Shown one piece after another: positions 10,243 through 19,952 of a stretch of 64,000 nt of DNA; within the stretch, counting starts at the first letter, position 1, and each line of letters opens with the position of its first letter. The position numbers and the translations under genes were made by a program. Source of the DNA: Butyrivibrio sp. (GTDB lineage Bacteria; Bacillota; Clostridia; Lachnospirales; Lachnospiraceae); contig SVFY01000013.1 of the NCBI GenBank assembly GCA_015056625.1, forward strand, positions 21,503 to 85,502, in the 5' to 3' direction. The notes below the pieces were generated by a model. It was not told where the DNA came from and did not search any database. It worked only from the letters and a program-made list of their open reading frames with translations.

Positions 10243-10785
10243 TCAAAGGCCAATTCTGCCCTGTACCTTGTCGTTAACAACATAGTATGCAGCATTCTCT
10301 TCTGGCTTAACGTATACGCTGAGCTTCTTGATCTCATCAACGTTTCCGCCCATCTCATACTGATAATTGTTCTTAGCGTTAGTAACGATTGTATCGTATG
10401 TAACATTAAGATCGCCAAACTGAAGAACAACGTTGGTCTTAACTGCTGCTGTAGCCTTTGTAGCTGTAGCCTTCTTAGCTGCTGGCTTCTTAGCTGCTGT
10501 AGCCTTCTTAGCTGTTGTCTTCTTAGCTGGAGCTGCCTTCTTAGCTGTCTCCTTCTTAGGCTCTGCCTTCTTAGCTGGAGCTGCTTTCTTAGCTGGAGCT
10601 GCTTTCTTAGCAGGTGCTGCCTTCTTGGCTGCTGGCTTCTTAGCTGGAGCTGCCTTCTTAGCCTCTGCCTTAACTTCTTCCTTAGCTGGTGTCTTGACTT
10701 CAGGTGTCTTAACTTCTGCAGCTACGGGTGTCTTGATTGTTGCAACGGGCTTTACAGCTGCCTCTGTCTTTTTGATTTCTGCCAT
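10243..10785 (-). CDS. Lys/Ala/Pro-rich histone-H1-like protein with C-terminal DUF6465-type domain
   Basis: 180 residues in two parts. Residues 1 to about 112 are a low-complexity Lys/Ala/Pro stretch built of degenerate KKAAPAKKAAPAK units, very basic and similar in composition to histone H1 tails and Chlamydia Hc2. Residues about 113-180 form a short folded domain (VVLQFGDLNVTYDTIV, DEIKKLSVYVKPEENAAYYVVN, QGRIGL) resembling what I recall as DUF6465 of Lachnospiraceae. A nucleic-acid-associated role is inferred from the basic tail and is not shown. It is monocistronic, with its own strong promoter and terminator, which suggests high expression. Confidence 0.8.
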   Translation of the reverse strand: MAEIKKTEAAVKPVATIKTPVAAEVKTPEVKTPAKEEVKAEAKKAAPAKKPAAKKAAPAKKAAPAKKAAPAKKAEPKKETAKKAAPAKKTTAKKATAAKKPAAKKATATKATAAVKTNVVLQFGDLNVTYDTIVTNAKNNYQYEMGGNVDEIKKLSVYVKPEENAAYYVVNDKVQGRIGL

Positions 10786-10858
10786 AATTGTTTTTTCCTC
10801 CTCAAAATCATAAACGATTTTTGTAGCTCGTTAAAACAGTAAAGTGATTACGAAATAG

Positions 10859-10887
10859 AGTTTACACTCATAAATTACCCTTGTCAA
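10859..10887 (-). promoter_or_regulatory. promoter of the histone-like gene
   Basis: TTGACA (complement of 10882-10887) and TAAACT (complement of 10859-10864) with 17-base spacing, followed by a roughly 70-base leader and AGGAGG. Confidence 0.8.
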
Positions 10888-10912
10888 CGCATCTTTGATA
10901 AAATCATTTCTT

Positions 10913-11560
10913 TCAATCGCCAATCCATGCGGTGTATAGAGACACCAGTGTTACGGAAAACAGTAAACCTGCCACAATATCGGTAAGCCAGTGGACTCCT
11001 GCAAAAAGTCTTGCGCATACTCCGATGGCCATAATGGCAATAAAGGCTATTTTAAGGACTCTCACGGTCATCTCATTTTTAAAGAGCCTCTTGGCAGCCA
11101 CGATACCGCTTCCCAAAACTGTGCAGATAACCAGCGTATGAGTTGAAGGGAAGGATGTTTCAAGTTCAGTTTCTCCGGGCTGTAAGATTGGTCTGTAGTT
11201 TATTGGGATCTTGTCAAAAGCAACATACAAAACCGCAACTACAACATATAATATTCCAAGTCCTATGATGACCTTATCAACCTTTGAAAGGCTCTTTCCC
11301 CTGATCAGCTGCATCACACCAATAAAAGCAAATGCTGCAACCACCAGGAAGGACAGATACATTGCAATATCCGAAAGTGTATCCATCACCGGATTATATC
11401 CAAAGCTTCCTGCAAAAAGCCCGTTTATTGATGAAAATCCAACTGTCGTGCCATCGTAGCCAATTGGCTTTCTGTCCACCACAAAGGTAAGAACTGAAAA
11501 AAGAATCGTTACAACAAGCATTACTAATGGCCTTTTGAAATCTCTTTTTGTGCTGTTCAT
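10913..11560 (-). CDS. PAP2-family membrane phosphatase
   Basis: 215 residues with about six hydrophobic segments. The PAP2 signature is present: a KIPINYRP motif (near residue 115), FPSTHT (near 140) and RLFAGVHWLTDIVAG (near 185), the last carrying the catalytic His and its Asp partner. Members dephosphorylate lipid phosphates such as undecaprenyl diphosphate or phosphatidate; the substrate here is unknown. The ATGA overlap with the upstream aminotransferase gene implies coupled translation. PST replaces the more usual PSG in motif 2, which is common in the family. Confidence 0.85.
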   Translation of the reverse strand: MNSTKRDFKRPLVMLVVTILFSVLTFVVDRKPIGYDGTTVGFSSINGLFAGSFGYNPVMDTLSDIAMYLSFLVVAAFAFIGVMQLIRGKSLSKVDKVIIGLGILYVVVAVLYVAFDKIPINYRPILQPGETELETSFPSTHTLVICTVLGSGIVAAKRLFKNEMTVRVLKIAFIAIMAIGVCARLFAGVHWLTDIVAGLLFSVTLVSLYTAWIGD

Positions 11561-12747
11561 TTGCCATATACCTCTTTTACAAATTTCCTAAGCTGTACCA
11601 TAGCTCTTTCAACCTTTTCTGTATCTATGCAGTAAGCAACTCTGAAGAACCCTGGAGCTCCAAATCCATCTGCTGGGACAAAGATAAGATCGTAGTCCTT
11701 AGCTTTTTTGCAAAACTCTATAGAACTCTCCTCAAGAGCCTTTGGCATGATGTAGAAGGTTCCGCCAGGTTTTACAACAGTAAATCCAAGCTCTATAAGA
11801 GTGTTATAGATGATGTTCATGTTTGTTTCATACACAGAAAGATCTGCTGTAAGGCCACAAACCTTGGCAACTGCCTGCTGAATGATGGATGGAGGGCAGT
11901 TGTGTCCTGTGCCTCTTGATATCTGTCCGCACATAGGAACGATCACATCGCTTCCTTCGCAGGCTGGATTAACTGCCACATAACCAATTCTCTCTCCAGG
12001 AAGTGAAAGGGACTTTGAGAAAGAGTAGCAGCTAAGAGTATTGTCATAGAACTTTGAAACGTAAGGAGCATCTGCCCCAGCAAAAACGATCTCCCTGTAG
12101 GGCTCATCGGAGAGAAGGAAGATAGTATGTCCATACTCAGCAGACTTCTCTTTTAATATAGAAGACAGCCTCTTTAATGTCTCAGTAGAGTAAGCTGCTC
12201 CGGATGGATTGTTAGGTGTATTAACAAGTACTGCTGCGGTGTTCTCATTGATGAGCTCAAGGAACGCATCAAAGTTGATCTGGAAAGACTCTGTGTCCGC
12301 AGGAACTACTGTAAGCTTGCATCCGGCACCGGTGATATATGGGTTGTACTCCGGAAAGTATGGAGCAAAAGTGATCACTTCATCCCCAGGCTTTGTCACA
12401 GCTCTCACAGCATGAGAAATAGCGCCTGCAGCTCCTGTTGTTGGGAAGATGTGCTCAGGTCCGTAGTTCATTCCAAAGCGCTTGTTGAGGCTCTTTGCGA
12501 TCTCTTCTTTATATAGAGGATTTCCAAGGCTTGGTGTGTAGCCGTGAAGAGTCATGGTGTCCTCTTCCTGAAGGAGTCTTATCATCTCATCAGTAAACTC
12601 CTTTGGCACCTCAACACTTGGATTTCCAAGGCTGAAATCAAACACGTTCTCGTATCCGATCTCTTTGCCCCTTGCAGTTGCATACTCTGAAAGCTCACGG
12701 ATAACCGACTTTGCTCCCAGCATGTTCTTGTACGTTTCGTTAATCAT
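11557..12747 (-). CDS. PLP-dependent class I/II aminotransferase
   Basis: 396 residues, fold type I. FDFSLGNPSVEVPKEF near the N terminus, NTPNNPSGAAYS (about 170) and the Schiff-base lysine in YSFSKSLSLPGERIGY (about 240) are the typical aspartate-aminotransferase-like motifs; a C-terminal substrate Arg is in GFFRVAYCID. The amino donor and acceptor cannot be told from sequence. It starts 16 bases after mfd ends, with AAGGAGGAG before the ATG, so it is probably co-transcribed with mfd. Confidence 0.88.
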   Translation of the reverse strand: MINETYKNMLGAKSVIRELSEYATARGKEIGYENVFDFSLGNPSVEVPKEFTDEMIRLLQEEDTMTLHGYTPSLGNPLYKEEIAKSLNKRFGMNYGPEHIFPTTGAAGAISHAVRAVTKPGDEVITFAPYFPEYNPYITGAGCKLTVVPADTESFQINFDAFLELINENTAAVLVNTPNNPSGAAYSTETLKRLSSILKEKSAEYGHTIFLLSDEPYREIVFAGADAPYVSKFYDNTLSCYSFSKSLSLPGERIGYVAVNPACEGSDVIVPMCGQISRGTGHNCPPSIIQQAVAKVCGLTADLSVYETNMNIIYNTLIELGFTVVKPGGTFYIMPKALEESSIEFCKKAKDYDLIFVPADGFGAPGFFRVAYCIDTEKVERAMVQLRKFVKEVYGK

Positions 12748-12763
12748 GTGCTCCTCCTTAATA

Positions 12764-15700
12764 CTATTTAAGTAGTACCTTCATACTCTCCACCAGATCC
12801 TCTGCATCCTTAAGCAGCTGTTTTTCTGCCTTTTTAGGGTTTGGATCCTTTTTGTATTTATAGACAAACACAGGTGTCTGCCCCTGATGAAAAGACATAT
12901 TGCCTTTATATCCTGAAATGAAGCCCGGTATCTTGCCCGGATCAAATCTGGCATTTGAGTTTACCTTGATCTCGATCTCTGATGAACCGCCATTGATCTC
13001 TACTATATAAAGAGCCTTCGCCCTTGTCCGCAAAAGAGATATCCTTAGAAGGTTCTGTACCATCTCCGGGATCTGACCAAATCTGTCAAGGAGCTCGTCC
13101 TTCATGTCCTCGCACTCCTGGTCATTCTCAATACTGGCAATTCTCTTATATATCTCGAGCTTTTGCTCTTCGTTAAGGATGTACTCGTTTGGTATGTATG
13201 CATCCACGTCAAGATCTATACTGCAGTTTAGCGTATCAAGAACTTCATCAGTGCTCTCGCCTTTTTTGATCTTGACTGCTTCTCCAAGCATCTTGCAGTA
13301 GAGGTCGTAGCCAACTGCCTGCATGTGGCCGCTTTGTTTTTTACCAAGAAGACTGCCTGCGCCTCTGATCTCAAGATCCCTCATGGCAATCTTAAAGCCA
13401 CTTCCAAGATCTGTAAACTCCTTGATGGCAGCCAGCCTTTTTTCAGCAACCTCTTTTAACATCTTATCACGTTTATACATAAGGAAGGCATAGGCTGTTT
13501 TATTGGATCTTCCAACTCGGCCCCTTAGCTGATAAAGCTGAGACAGTCCCATCTTGTCGGAGTCATGGATGATCATGGTGTTAACGTTTGGAATATCAAG
13601 TCCGGTCTCAATGATGGTGGTAGAAACCAAAACGTCGATGGTTCCGTCGATGAAGTCATACATGATCCTCTCAAGCTCTGACTCTTTCATCTGTCCATGG
13701 GCAAAAGCAACGTTAGCTTCCGGAACAAGCTTCTGTATGCCTGCTGCCACATCTGCTATGTTGCTCACCCTGTTATAGACGTAGTAAACCTGACCATTTC
13801 TAGAAAGCTCCCTGACTATGGCTTCCCTGACCATCTCATCGTTGTACTCGCAGACATAGGTCTGGATTGGAAGCCTGTCATTGGGCGCCTCCTCTAAAAC
13901 GCTCATATCCCTGATGCCAACCAGTGACATGTGGAGGGTCCTTGGAATAGGCGTCGCAGAAAGAGTAAGTACATCCACGTTTTCCTTCATGGTCTTGATC
14001 TTTTCTTTGTGAGTAACACCAAAGCGCTGCTCCTCATCCACTATGAGAAGGCCAAGATCCTTGTACTGAATATCTTTTGAAAGAAGTCTGTGGGTTCCAA
14101 TAACAATGTCCACAAGGCCCTTCTTTAAGTCTGTAACAGTTCTCTTTTGCTCAGAAGCAGTCCTGAATCTGGACATAAGGTCTACCCTTACAGGGAAAGC
14201 CCTCATTCTCTCTGCAAAAGTGTTGTAGTGCTGCTGGGCAAGGATGGTGGTTGGCACAAGAAGTGCAACCTGTTTGCCGTCCTGGACCGCCTTAAAGGCC
14301 GCACGGATAGCGACCTCCGTCTTTCCAAAGCCTACGTCTCCGCAGATGAGTCTGTCCATGATACCTGAAGACTCCATGTCCTTCTTGGTATCCTCTATGG
14401 CAATGAGCTGATCCTCTGTCTCCTGATAAGGAAAGGCATCTTCAAACTCCTGCTGCCAGACAGTGTCCTTGGAAAATTGATATCCCACCGCCTGCTGGCG
14501 CTTTGCATATAGCTCCACAAGGTCCTGGGCCACCTCTTCAACTGCGGCCTTGACCTTGCTCTTTGTGTGGCTCCAGTCGCCGCTTCCAAGCTTGTTGAGC
14601 TTGGGCTTGTGGGCGTTCTCATCATCTGATCCCGAGGCATATTTCTGTATCACAGAAAGACCTGTTGCAAGAACATACAGGTTTCCGCCTCCGCCGTACT
14701 CAATCTTGATATAGTCCTTCACCACGTGGTCTGTCTCGATCTTCTCGATACCTCTGTAGATACCAAGTCCGTGGTCTTCGTGAACAACATAGTCGCCAAT
14801 CTTAAGGTCCGCAAAATCAGATATCTTCTCGCCCTTGTACTGGCTCTTTTTCTTCTTTTTCTTTTTGGCGTGCTCAGTGAAAATATCACTCTCAGCAATG
14901 ACCGCGAACTTGATGTCAGGATACTCAAAGCCCTTTAGTATCCTTCCGTAGTAGGTCATGATCTCGCCTGTATCTAAAACCCTTCCTGGATCCTCGCTGT
15001 AAAATGCAGATACATTGTTATCCCGAAGGTCTTCAACAATTCTCTTGGCCCTGGTTCTTGAGCCTGACAGGATCAGGACTCTGTAGCCCTTTTTAACGTA
15101 GGCCTTAAGGTCACTGACCAGAGATTCAAAGCTGTTGTTGTAAGCTGCGATACTTCTTGCCCTTACGTCCCAGTTCTTTTCCGGGGAAAAGAGATTTTGC
15201 GACTCTGGCATTGCAAGTGCAGAGATAAGCACTCTCCTGCCGTTGGTCATTCTGGCTATGACATTATCTATGGAATATAGAAGCTCCATCTGGCCTGGAA
15301 GGACATAGCCCTTCTCAGCTCTGTGGCTCATGCTCTCCCTGAATTCCATCTCCACAGCCCTTGCGTGTTCCTGGACTCTTTGTGGTTCGTCTATGAAGAT
15401 ACAGCTCTTTCCCTTGGGGAACATCTCCTGAATAGTTACTGTGTCCTCATAAAAATATCTGATGTAGCTCTCAAGGTTGACTGATGACTTGAGCTCAAAG
15501 AGCTGTTCCTTAAGCTCTTCTGTCCTTACCTTAAGTTCGTGGGCTTCCTTGGTCTTGAACTGGTCGCGAAGGGATTTAACGATCCTCTCGGTGTCGTCCT
15601 CGATCTTTTCCATTCCCTTTTCCAGCTCGTCCTCTTCAAGGATGATCTCAGAAGCAGGATAGATACTGACAGATTCAAGCTTTTCAAGGGATCTCTGGGA

Positions 15701-16321
15701 AAGAATGTCAAAGCTTCTGATAGCCTCTATCTCATCGCCCCAAAGCTCTATTCTGAAGGGGTTTTCCTCTGTAAGATCAAAGACATCGATGATATCTCCG
15801 CGAACTGAAAACTCACCTGGAGCTTCTACCTGATAATTCCTGGTGTAGCCCATGGTTATGAGCTTTTTGCTTATTTCTACTTCATCGATCTTAGTTCTTT
15901 TATCTATGGAAAGAATGTGTGACTTAATGACTTCAGGCTTTATCTGTGGTGCCATTAAAGCTGCAAAGGTAGTTACCACAGTTACAGGCCTGCCCTCGAT
16001 AAGGCGCCTTAGGCACCTGATGCGCTGCCTTGCGATCTCGTTGCTGTGGACATCCGCCTGGTAAAAGATAAGGTCCTTGGCAGGATACACAGTAATGTTC
16101 CTGTCGTAAAACTTATAGTCCTCATAGATCTCTTTTGCCCGAAGGTCAGAGTAGGTCACAATGATCCTGTACTTAAAGCCCTCTCCCAGTCCGTCGATAA
16201 AGTGGAGCTTCTGGGAATCAACACAGCCAGTGACCTGACAGCAGGCAAAAGGCTTATCCAGATATTCACTTATTTCATTAAATTCCTTAAGTTCCCTTAA
16301 GGGATTTGTCATAGCTCTCAT
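12764..16321 (-). CDS. mfd: transcription-repair coupling factor Mfd
   Basis: 1185 residues. The UvrB-homology module fills about 1-350. The RNA-polymerase-interacting domain includes KIGDYVVHEDHGLGIYRG (about 495-515). The RecG-like translocase carries GDVGFGKTEVA (about 660), DEEQRFG (about 765) and SATPIPRTLHMS (about 790). The TRCF C-terminal domain (about 1010-1150) ends the protein. It displaces stalled RNA polymerase and recruits UvrA. The ATG at 16319-16321 directly follows the pth stop; a second ATG three codons later is also possible. Confidence 0.97.
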   Translation of the reverse strand: MRAMTNPLRELKEFNEISEYLDKPFACCQVTGCVDSQKLHFIDGLGEGFKYRIIVTYSDLRAKEIYEDYKFYDRNITVYPAKDLIFYQADVHSNEIARQRIRCLRRLIEGRPVTVVTTFAALMAPQIKPEVIKSHILSIDKRTKIDEVEISKKLITMGYTRNYQVEAPGEFSVRGDIIDVFDLTEENPFRIELWGDEIEAIRSFDILSQRSLEKLESVSIYPASEIILEEDELEKGMEKIEDDTERIVKSLRDQFKTKEAHELKVRTEELKEQLFELKSSVNLESYIRYFYEDTVTIQEMFPKGKSCIFIDEPQRVQEHARAVEMEFRESMSHRAEKGYVLPGQMELLYSIDNVIARMTNGRRVLISALAMPESQNLFSPEKNWDVRARSIAAYNNSFESLVSDLKAYVKKGYRVLILSGSRTRAKRIVEDLRDNNVSAFYSEDPGRVLDTGEIMTYYGRILKGFEYPDIKFAVIAESDIFTEHAKKKKKKKSQYKGEKISDFADLKIGDYVVHEDHGLGIYRGIEKIETDHVVKDYIKIEYGGGGNLYVLATGLSVIQKYASGSDDENAHKPKLNKLGSGDWSHTKSKVKAAVEEVAQDLVELYAKRQQAVGYQFSKDTVWQQEFEDAFPYQETEDQLIAIEDTKKDMESSGIMDRLICGDVGFGKTEVAIRAAFKAVQDGKQVALLVPTTILAQQHYNTFAERMRAFPVRVDLMSRFRTASEQKRTVTDLKKGLVDIVIGTHRLLSKDIQYKDLGLLIVDEEQRFGVTHKEKIKTMKENVDVLTLSATPIPRTLHMSLVGIRDMSVLEEAPNDRLPIQTYVCEYNDEMVREAIVRELSRNGQVYYVYNRVSNIADVAAGIQKLVPEANVAFAHGQMKESELERIMYDFIDGTIDVLVSTTIIETGLDIPNVNTMIIHDSDKMGLSQLYQLRGRVGRSNKTAYAFLMYKRDKMLKEVAEKRLAAIKEFTDLGSGFKIAMRDLEIRGAGSLLGKKQSGHMQAVGYDLYCKMLGEAVKIKKGESTDEVLDTLNCSIDLDVDAYIPNEYILNEEQKLEIYKRIASIENDQECEDMKDELLDRFGQIPEMVQNLLRISLLRTRAKALYIVEINGGSSEIEIKVNSNARFDPGKIPGFISGYKGNMSFHQGQTPVFVYKYKKDPNPKKAEKQLLKDAEDLVESMKVLLK

Positions 16322-16891
16322 TTATTTTTTACCATTAAACCTGTTCATGGCACTGTCAGTACCATTTTCCATGATCTCAACTACAGCGTCGCAGGCATTA
16401 TCAATGCCCTCTTTTATAGAAACTGCATCCTCGCCCTCAAAGTGTCCAAGGACCCAGTCTACCATATCCCACTCCTTAGGCTTTTTGCCGACACCGATCC
16501 TTATCCTTGTAAATTCCTCATGTCCGAGCTGGGCGATTATGTTCTTAAGGCCGTTGTGTCCGCCGCTGCTGCCCTTTGGCCTTATCCTCAGCTTACCAGT
16601 ATCAAGCTCAACGTCGTCTGAGATGACGATCAGGTCATTTTTGGTATCTACTTTAAAATAGTTACAGATTGGAGCAACTGCCTCTCCTGAAAGGTTCATA
16701 TAGGTAAGGGGTTTTACAAGGATCACCCTCTCATTGCCTATCCTTCCTTTTCCATATACAGCCTTAAACTTGGTCTCTGTAAGACCGATCCCGTATTTAT
16801 CTGAAAGGGCGTCGATAGTGTCAAAGCCCACGTTGTGCCTTGTGTGAAAGTATTTCTTTTCAGGGTTTCCAAGCCCTACTATAACAAACAT
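16322..16891 (-). CDS. pth: peptidyl-tRNA hydrolase
   Basis: From the ATG at 16889-16891 the protein has 190 residues, starting MFVIVGLGNPEKKYFHTRHN as in Pth. The catalytic His is in RHNVGFD, and LVKPLTYMNLSG, DDVELDTGKLR and GSSGGHNGLKN are all present. It frees tRNA from prematurely released peptidyl-tRNA. GAGGA lies about ten bases before this ATG. The frame stays open upstream to an ATG at 16948 (after GGGGTG) and a GTG at 16963, which would add a charged 19-24 residue extension; I kept the start conserved in the family. It abuts mfd. Confidence 0.92.
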   Translation of the reverse strand: MFVIVGLGNPEKKYFHTRHNVGFDTIDALSDKYGIGLTETKFKAVYGKGRIGNERVILVKPLTYMNLSGEAVAPICNYFKVDTKNDLIVISDDVELDTGKLRIRPKGSSGGHNGLKNIIAQLGHEEFTRIRIGVGKKPKEWDMVDWVLGHFEGEDAVSIKEGIDNACDAVVEIMENGTDSAMNRFNGKK

Positions 16892-16968
16892 CCTGGTATC
16901 TTCCTCTTTATCTCTTTTTTCAAAAAACTTTTTAACCCACTGAAACATTGCGCACCCCAACACAAAAT

Positions 16969-17004
16969 CAGGGGACTTAAAAACATTTAAGTCCCCTGTT
17001 TTTT
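16969..17004 (-). terminator. hairpin after spoVG, terminator-like in both directions
   Basis: A perfect 12-bp stem (16969-16980 with 16987-16998) with a 6-base loop. On the minus strand, where spoVG ends, the tail is ATTTTGTG. On the plus strand it is followed by six T, which is the stronger terminator although no plus gene precedes it. Confidence 0.75.
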
Positions 17005-17033
17005 ACTCATTATTCACTTTGTTTAAACTCTTG

Positions 17034-17318
17034 TCAAGCCTCTGAAGGAGCCTCTTCCTCAGGAACTGCTGCCTTGTCATAGGCATCTAAGATAGCGTCC
17101 TGAAGAACGCCTCTCATCTCTGAGTTAATAGGATGTGCAATATCCCTGTACTCTCCGTCTGAAGACTTCTTGGATGGCATTGCAATAAACAGTCCCTTCT
17201 CGCCTTCAATAACCTTGATGTCGTGAACAACAAATTCATCATCAAAGGTAACAGATACTACTGCTCTCATCTTGCCTTGCTTAGTTACTTTCCTTACGCG
17301 AATATCTGTAATCTTCAT
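17034..17318 (-). CDS. spoVG: SpoVG, DNA-binding regulator
   Basis: 94 residues. [43 protein letters not shown] and [13 protein letters not shown] are the highly conserved SpoVG motifs. The protein binds DNA (and RNA in some species) and affects septation, sporulation and virulence genes depending on host. It lies 24 bases downstream of glgD with a strong GAGGGGGT ribosome site, so it could be read with the glycogen genes, although the family is usually separately controlled. Confidence 0.97.
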   Translation of the reverse strand: MKITDIRVRKVTKQGKMRAVVSVTFDDEFVVHDIKVIEGEKGLFIAMPSKKSSDGEYRDIAHPINSEMRGVLQDAILDAYDKAAVPEEEAPSEA

Positions 17319-17342
17319 AGTGTACCCCCTCTGTACATATTG

Positions 17343-18461
17343 TCAAATTACATATCTCTCATTGTTTTCAACTACAACTTTGATGCCATTCTCTTCCTTA
17401 TAGTAAGAGTTCGCCTGAATGGTTCCATGGCTTTCTACGATACAGTTTTCAATATGAGAATTGTCACCTATATAAACATCGTTAAGGATGATCGAGTTTT
17501 TAATGTAGCAATTGTTTCCTATGAACGCTCCCTTGAATATCACGGAATCCTCAATGGTTCCGTTTATGATACAGCCACTGGATATCAGGCCATTTCTGAC
17601 GCTGACACCAACATTGTACTTGGCTGGTGGAAGGTCTGTAACCTTGGTGTAGATACCTGGATACTCTCTGAAGAAGTAGTGCCTTATCTCTGGCTTAAGG
17701 AAATCCATGTTGGTCCTGTAGTAATCCTCTACAGAAGCGATGTTGCTCCAGTACTCCTTGATCTTGTATCCATATATTCTCTTCATATCCTTGTATCTTA
17801 CAAGAATATCTCTTACAAAGTCGTATCTCTCCTCTTCCTCAGCTCTTTCGATAAGTTCAATGAGCTGGCGGCGTCTTATTACGTAGATACCGCAGGAGAT
17901 GGTGTTGGACTTGGAAACTACTGGCTTCTCCTCGAACTCTTCTATCCTGCACTCCTCATTCATGCGGACAGTACCAAATCTCTCTGTATCCATGGTAGCT
18001 GGCATGTCCTTGCAGACAACTGTGATATCCGCCTGCTTCTGAATGTGGTACTCAAGGAGTTTAGCGTAGTCCATCTTGTATACGCAGTCACCGGATGTGA
18101 TGATCACGTATGGCTCGTGGCAGCTGCGAAGGAACTCGAGGTTCTGTGCAATGGCATCGGCAGTTCCTCTGTACCAGAGGTTACCTGAGGCCTTTACCGC
18201 CGGAGTGAAAACATATAATCCGCCCTGCTTACGACCGAAGTCCCACCACTTGGAGGAACTAAGGTGTGTATTAAGGCTTCCTGCATTATACTGTGTAAAT
18301 ACAGCAACAGTCTGAATGTGTGAGTTGGTCATGTTACTAAGAGCAAAGTCAATACTCCTGTAAAAACCAGCCACTGGCATGGCGCAAACCGCTCTGCGCT
18401 TGGAAAGATCCTGCATCCTGCTGCTACTGCCGCCTGCTAAAATAATACCAATCGCCCTCAT
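17343..18461 (-). CDS. glgD: GlgD, regulatory subunit of glucose-1-phosphate adenylyltransferase
   Basis: 372 residues, nucleotidyltransferase fold plus a C-terminal left-handed beta-helix (about 285-365, hexapeptide-like repeats). It resembles GlgC but with an altered N-terminal nucleotide loop (LAGGSSSRMQDLSKRRAVCAMPV in place of the GlgC GGxGxRL...KPA pattern), as in the GlgD partner of Firmicutes. In Geobacillus GlgC and GlgD form a heterotetramer with higher activity than GlgC alone. It starts two bases after glgC ends. Confidence 0.93.
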   Translation of the reverse strand: MRAIGIILAGGSSSRMQDLSKRRAVCAMPVAGFYRSIDFALSNMTNSHIQTVAVFTQYNAGSLNTHLSSSKWWDFGRKQGGLYVFTPAVKASGNLWYRGTADAIAQNLEFLRSCHEPYVIITSGDCVYKMDYAKLLEYHIQKQADITVVCKDMPATMDTERFGTVRMNEECRIEEFEEKPVVSKSNTISCGIYVIRRRQLIELIERAEEEERYDFVRDILVRYKDMKRIYGYKIKEYWSNIASVEDYYRTNMDFLKPEIRHYFFREYPGIYTKVTDLPPAKYNVGVSVRNGLISSGCIINGTIEDSVIFKGAFIGNNCYIKNSIILNDVYIGDNSHIENCIVESHGTIQANSYYKEENGIKVVVENNERYVI

Positions 18462-18463
18462 AC

Positions 18464-19732
18464 TTAATCACCTGCCTTATCTAATGTTCTGCCGCTGTCA
18501 AGGATTCCATTTGCATAGTCCTCAGCAGTAGTAATTCCAGCGATCATTGTGTTCTTGCCAACCTTGACATTGTCAGGAATGACTGAACGCTCGCCAATAG
18601 TGACAAGGCCCTCGCAATAAATTGAAGGCTTGGTTTCATTTTCTTTTTGCTCAAAGGCTCCAAGGGTAACTCCTGATCCGATCTGAGCCTTCTCCGCAAT
18701 GATAGCCTTTTCTATATTACAGTTTTCACCGATCTGCGTATCATTCATAATGATGGAGTGGCTGACAACTGTGTCTTTGCCGATCTTGACGCCAGGTCCT
18801 ATTACTGAATTGTAGACCTTACCTTCAATCTCACAGCCCTCTCCAACAATGCTGCGCTCTATAGCACTGTCAGGTCCCAGATACTGAGGCGGCTGAACAT
18901 CGCTTGATGTGTAGATCTTCCAGTACTCTTCGTAGAGGTTGAACTCAGGAACTATATCAATAAGCTCCATGTTTGCTTCCCAGTAGGAAGTCAGTGTTCC
19001 AACATCCTTCCAGTATCCGTCAAATTCATATGCAAAAAGGGATTGTCCATTCTCCTTGCAATAAGGAATGATATGCTTACCAAAGTCAAGTCCTGCCTGG
19101 TCCTTGTTCCTGATAAGGGCTTCCTTTAAAACCTTCCATGAGAAGATGTAGATACCCATTGATGCAAGATTTGAACGTGGATGTTCAGGCTTCTCCTCGA
19201 AGTCCACAATCCTCTTGTTCTCATCAGTTATCATGATACCGAACCTGCTGGCCTCTTCCATAGGAACAGGCATAACAGCTATGGTGACATCCGCTCCGCT
19301 GGACTTATGGAAATCAAGCATTGTCTCATAGTCCATCTTGTAGATGTGGTCACCTGAAAGGATCAGGACATAGTCAGGGTTATAATTCTCCATGTACTCC
19401 ATGTTCTGATAGATCGCATTAGCAGTACCTGTGTACCACTCGCTGTTCGCACTCTTTTCATAAGGAGGAAGAACTGTAACTCCACCGAAGTTACGGTCCA
19501 GATCCCAAGGTATTCCGATTCCAATGTGGGAATTAAGTCTGAGAGGACGATACTGCGTCAGAACGCCTACAGTGTCTACTCCAGAATTGATGCAGTTGCT
19601 GAGTGGGAAGTCTATGATCCTGTACTTCCCTCCGAAAGAAACTGCGGGTTTAGCCATCTTCGCAGTCAATACACCTAATCTGCTGCCCTGGCCCCCTGCC
19701 AGAAGCATGGCGATCATTTCCTTTTTTATCAT
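18464..19732 (-). CDS. glgC: glucose-1-phosphate adenylyltransferase GlgC
   Basis: 422 residues. [14 protein letters not shown] with downstream [22 protein letters not shown] forms the nucleotide and phosphate site, [10 protein letters not shown] holds the metal-site Asp, and IVDFEEKP is the glucose-1-P region. A C-terminal beta-helix follows. It makes ADP-glucose for glycogen. I start at the ATG at 19730-19732 because GAGGTGG lies four to five bases upstream; an in-frame ATG 16 codons earlier has no such site. No glgA or glgP lies nearby. Confidence 0.95.
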   Translation of the reverse strand: MIKKEMIAMLLAGGQGSRLGVLTAKMAKPAVSFGGKYRIIDFPLSNCINSGVDTVGVLTQYRPLRLNSHIGIGIPWDLDRNFGGVTVLPPYEKSANSEWYTGTANAIYQNMEYMENYNPDYVLILSGDHIYKMDYETMLDFHKSSGADVTIAVMPVPMEEASRFGIMITDENKRIVDFEEKPEHPRSNLASMGIYIFSWKVLKEALIRNKDQAGLDFGKHIIPYCKENGQSLFAYEFDGYWKDVGTLTSYWEANMELIDIVPEFNLYEEYWKIYTSSDVQPPQYLGPDSAIERSIVGEGCEIEGKVYNSVIGPGVKIGKDTVVSHSIIMNDTQIGENCNIEKAIIAEKAQIGSGVTLGAFEQKENETKPSIYCEGLVTIGERSVIPDNVKVGKNTMIAGITTAEDYANGILDSGRTLDKAGD

Positions 19733-19810
19733 GTTCCACCTCGTTGCTAAGAATTTCACCAAATATGCTTTCTTAAGCATATAACAGAAACCGCTTTGTT
19801 CTTATTATTA

Positions 19811-19819
19811 AGTATATCA
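19811..19819 (-). promoter_or_regulatory. extended -10 element upstream of glgC
   Basis: On the minus strand TGATATACT (complement of 19811-19819) forms an extended -10, with a T-rich stretch at -35. About 80 bases of leader follow. Weak evidence. Confidence 0.4.
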
Positions 19820-19898
19820 CATGTTGTGATGAAAAAAATACGAAATGGTGTAAATAAGATATATAATTTAGTTAAACGTTTTCGAATTATCTGAATTT

Positions 19899-19926
19899 TT
19901 GACTTTGACTAAATACGTGCTAGAAT
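19899..19926 (+). promoter_or_regulatory. promoter of murC
   Basis: TTGACT (19899-19904), a 16-base spacer and TGC-TAGAAT (-10 at 19921-19926, extended by TG). It diverges from the glgC promoter. Confidence 0.7.
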
Positions 19927-19952
19927 AAAGAAGTTTGGAGGCATATATAAAT

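Noticed and set aside
10433..10813. Ala/Phe/Leu-rich plus-strand frame that looks like a membrane protein
   Set aside because: It is the complement of the Lys/Ala repeat of the histone-like gene; the composition follows from that repeat.
17223..18188. 321-residue plus-strand open frame opposite glgD
   Set aside because: Antisense to glgD, no recognisable domain and no ribosome site.
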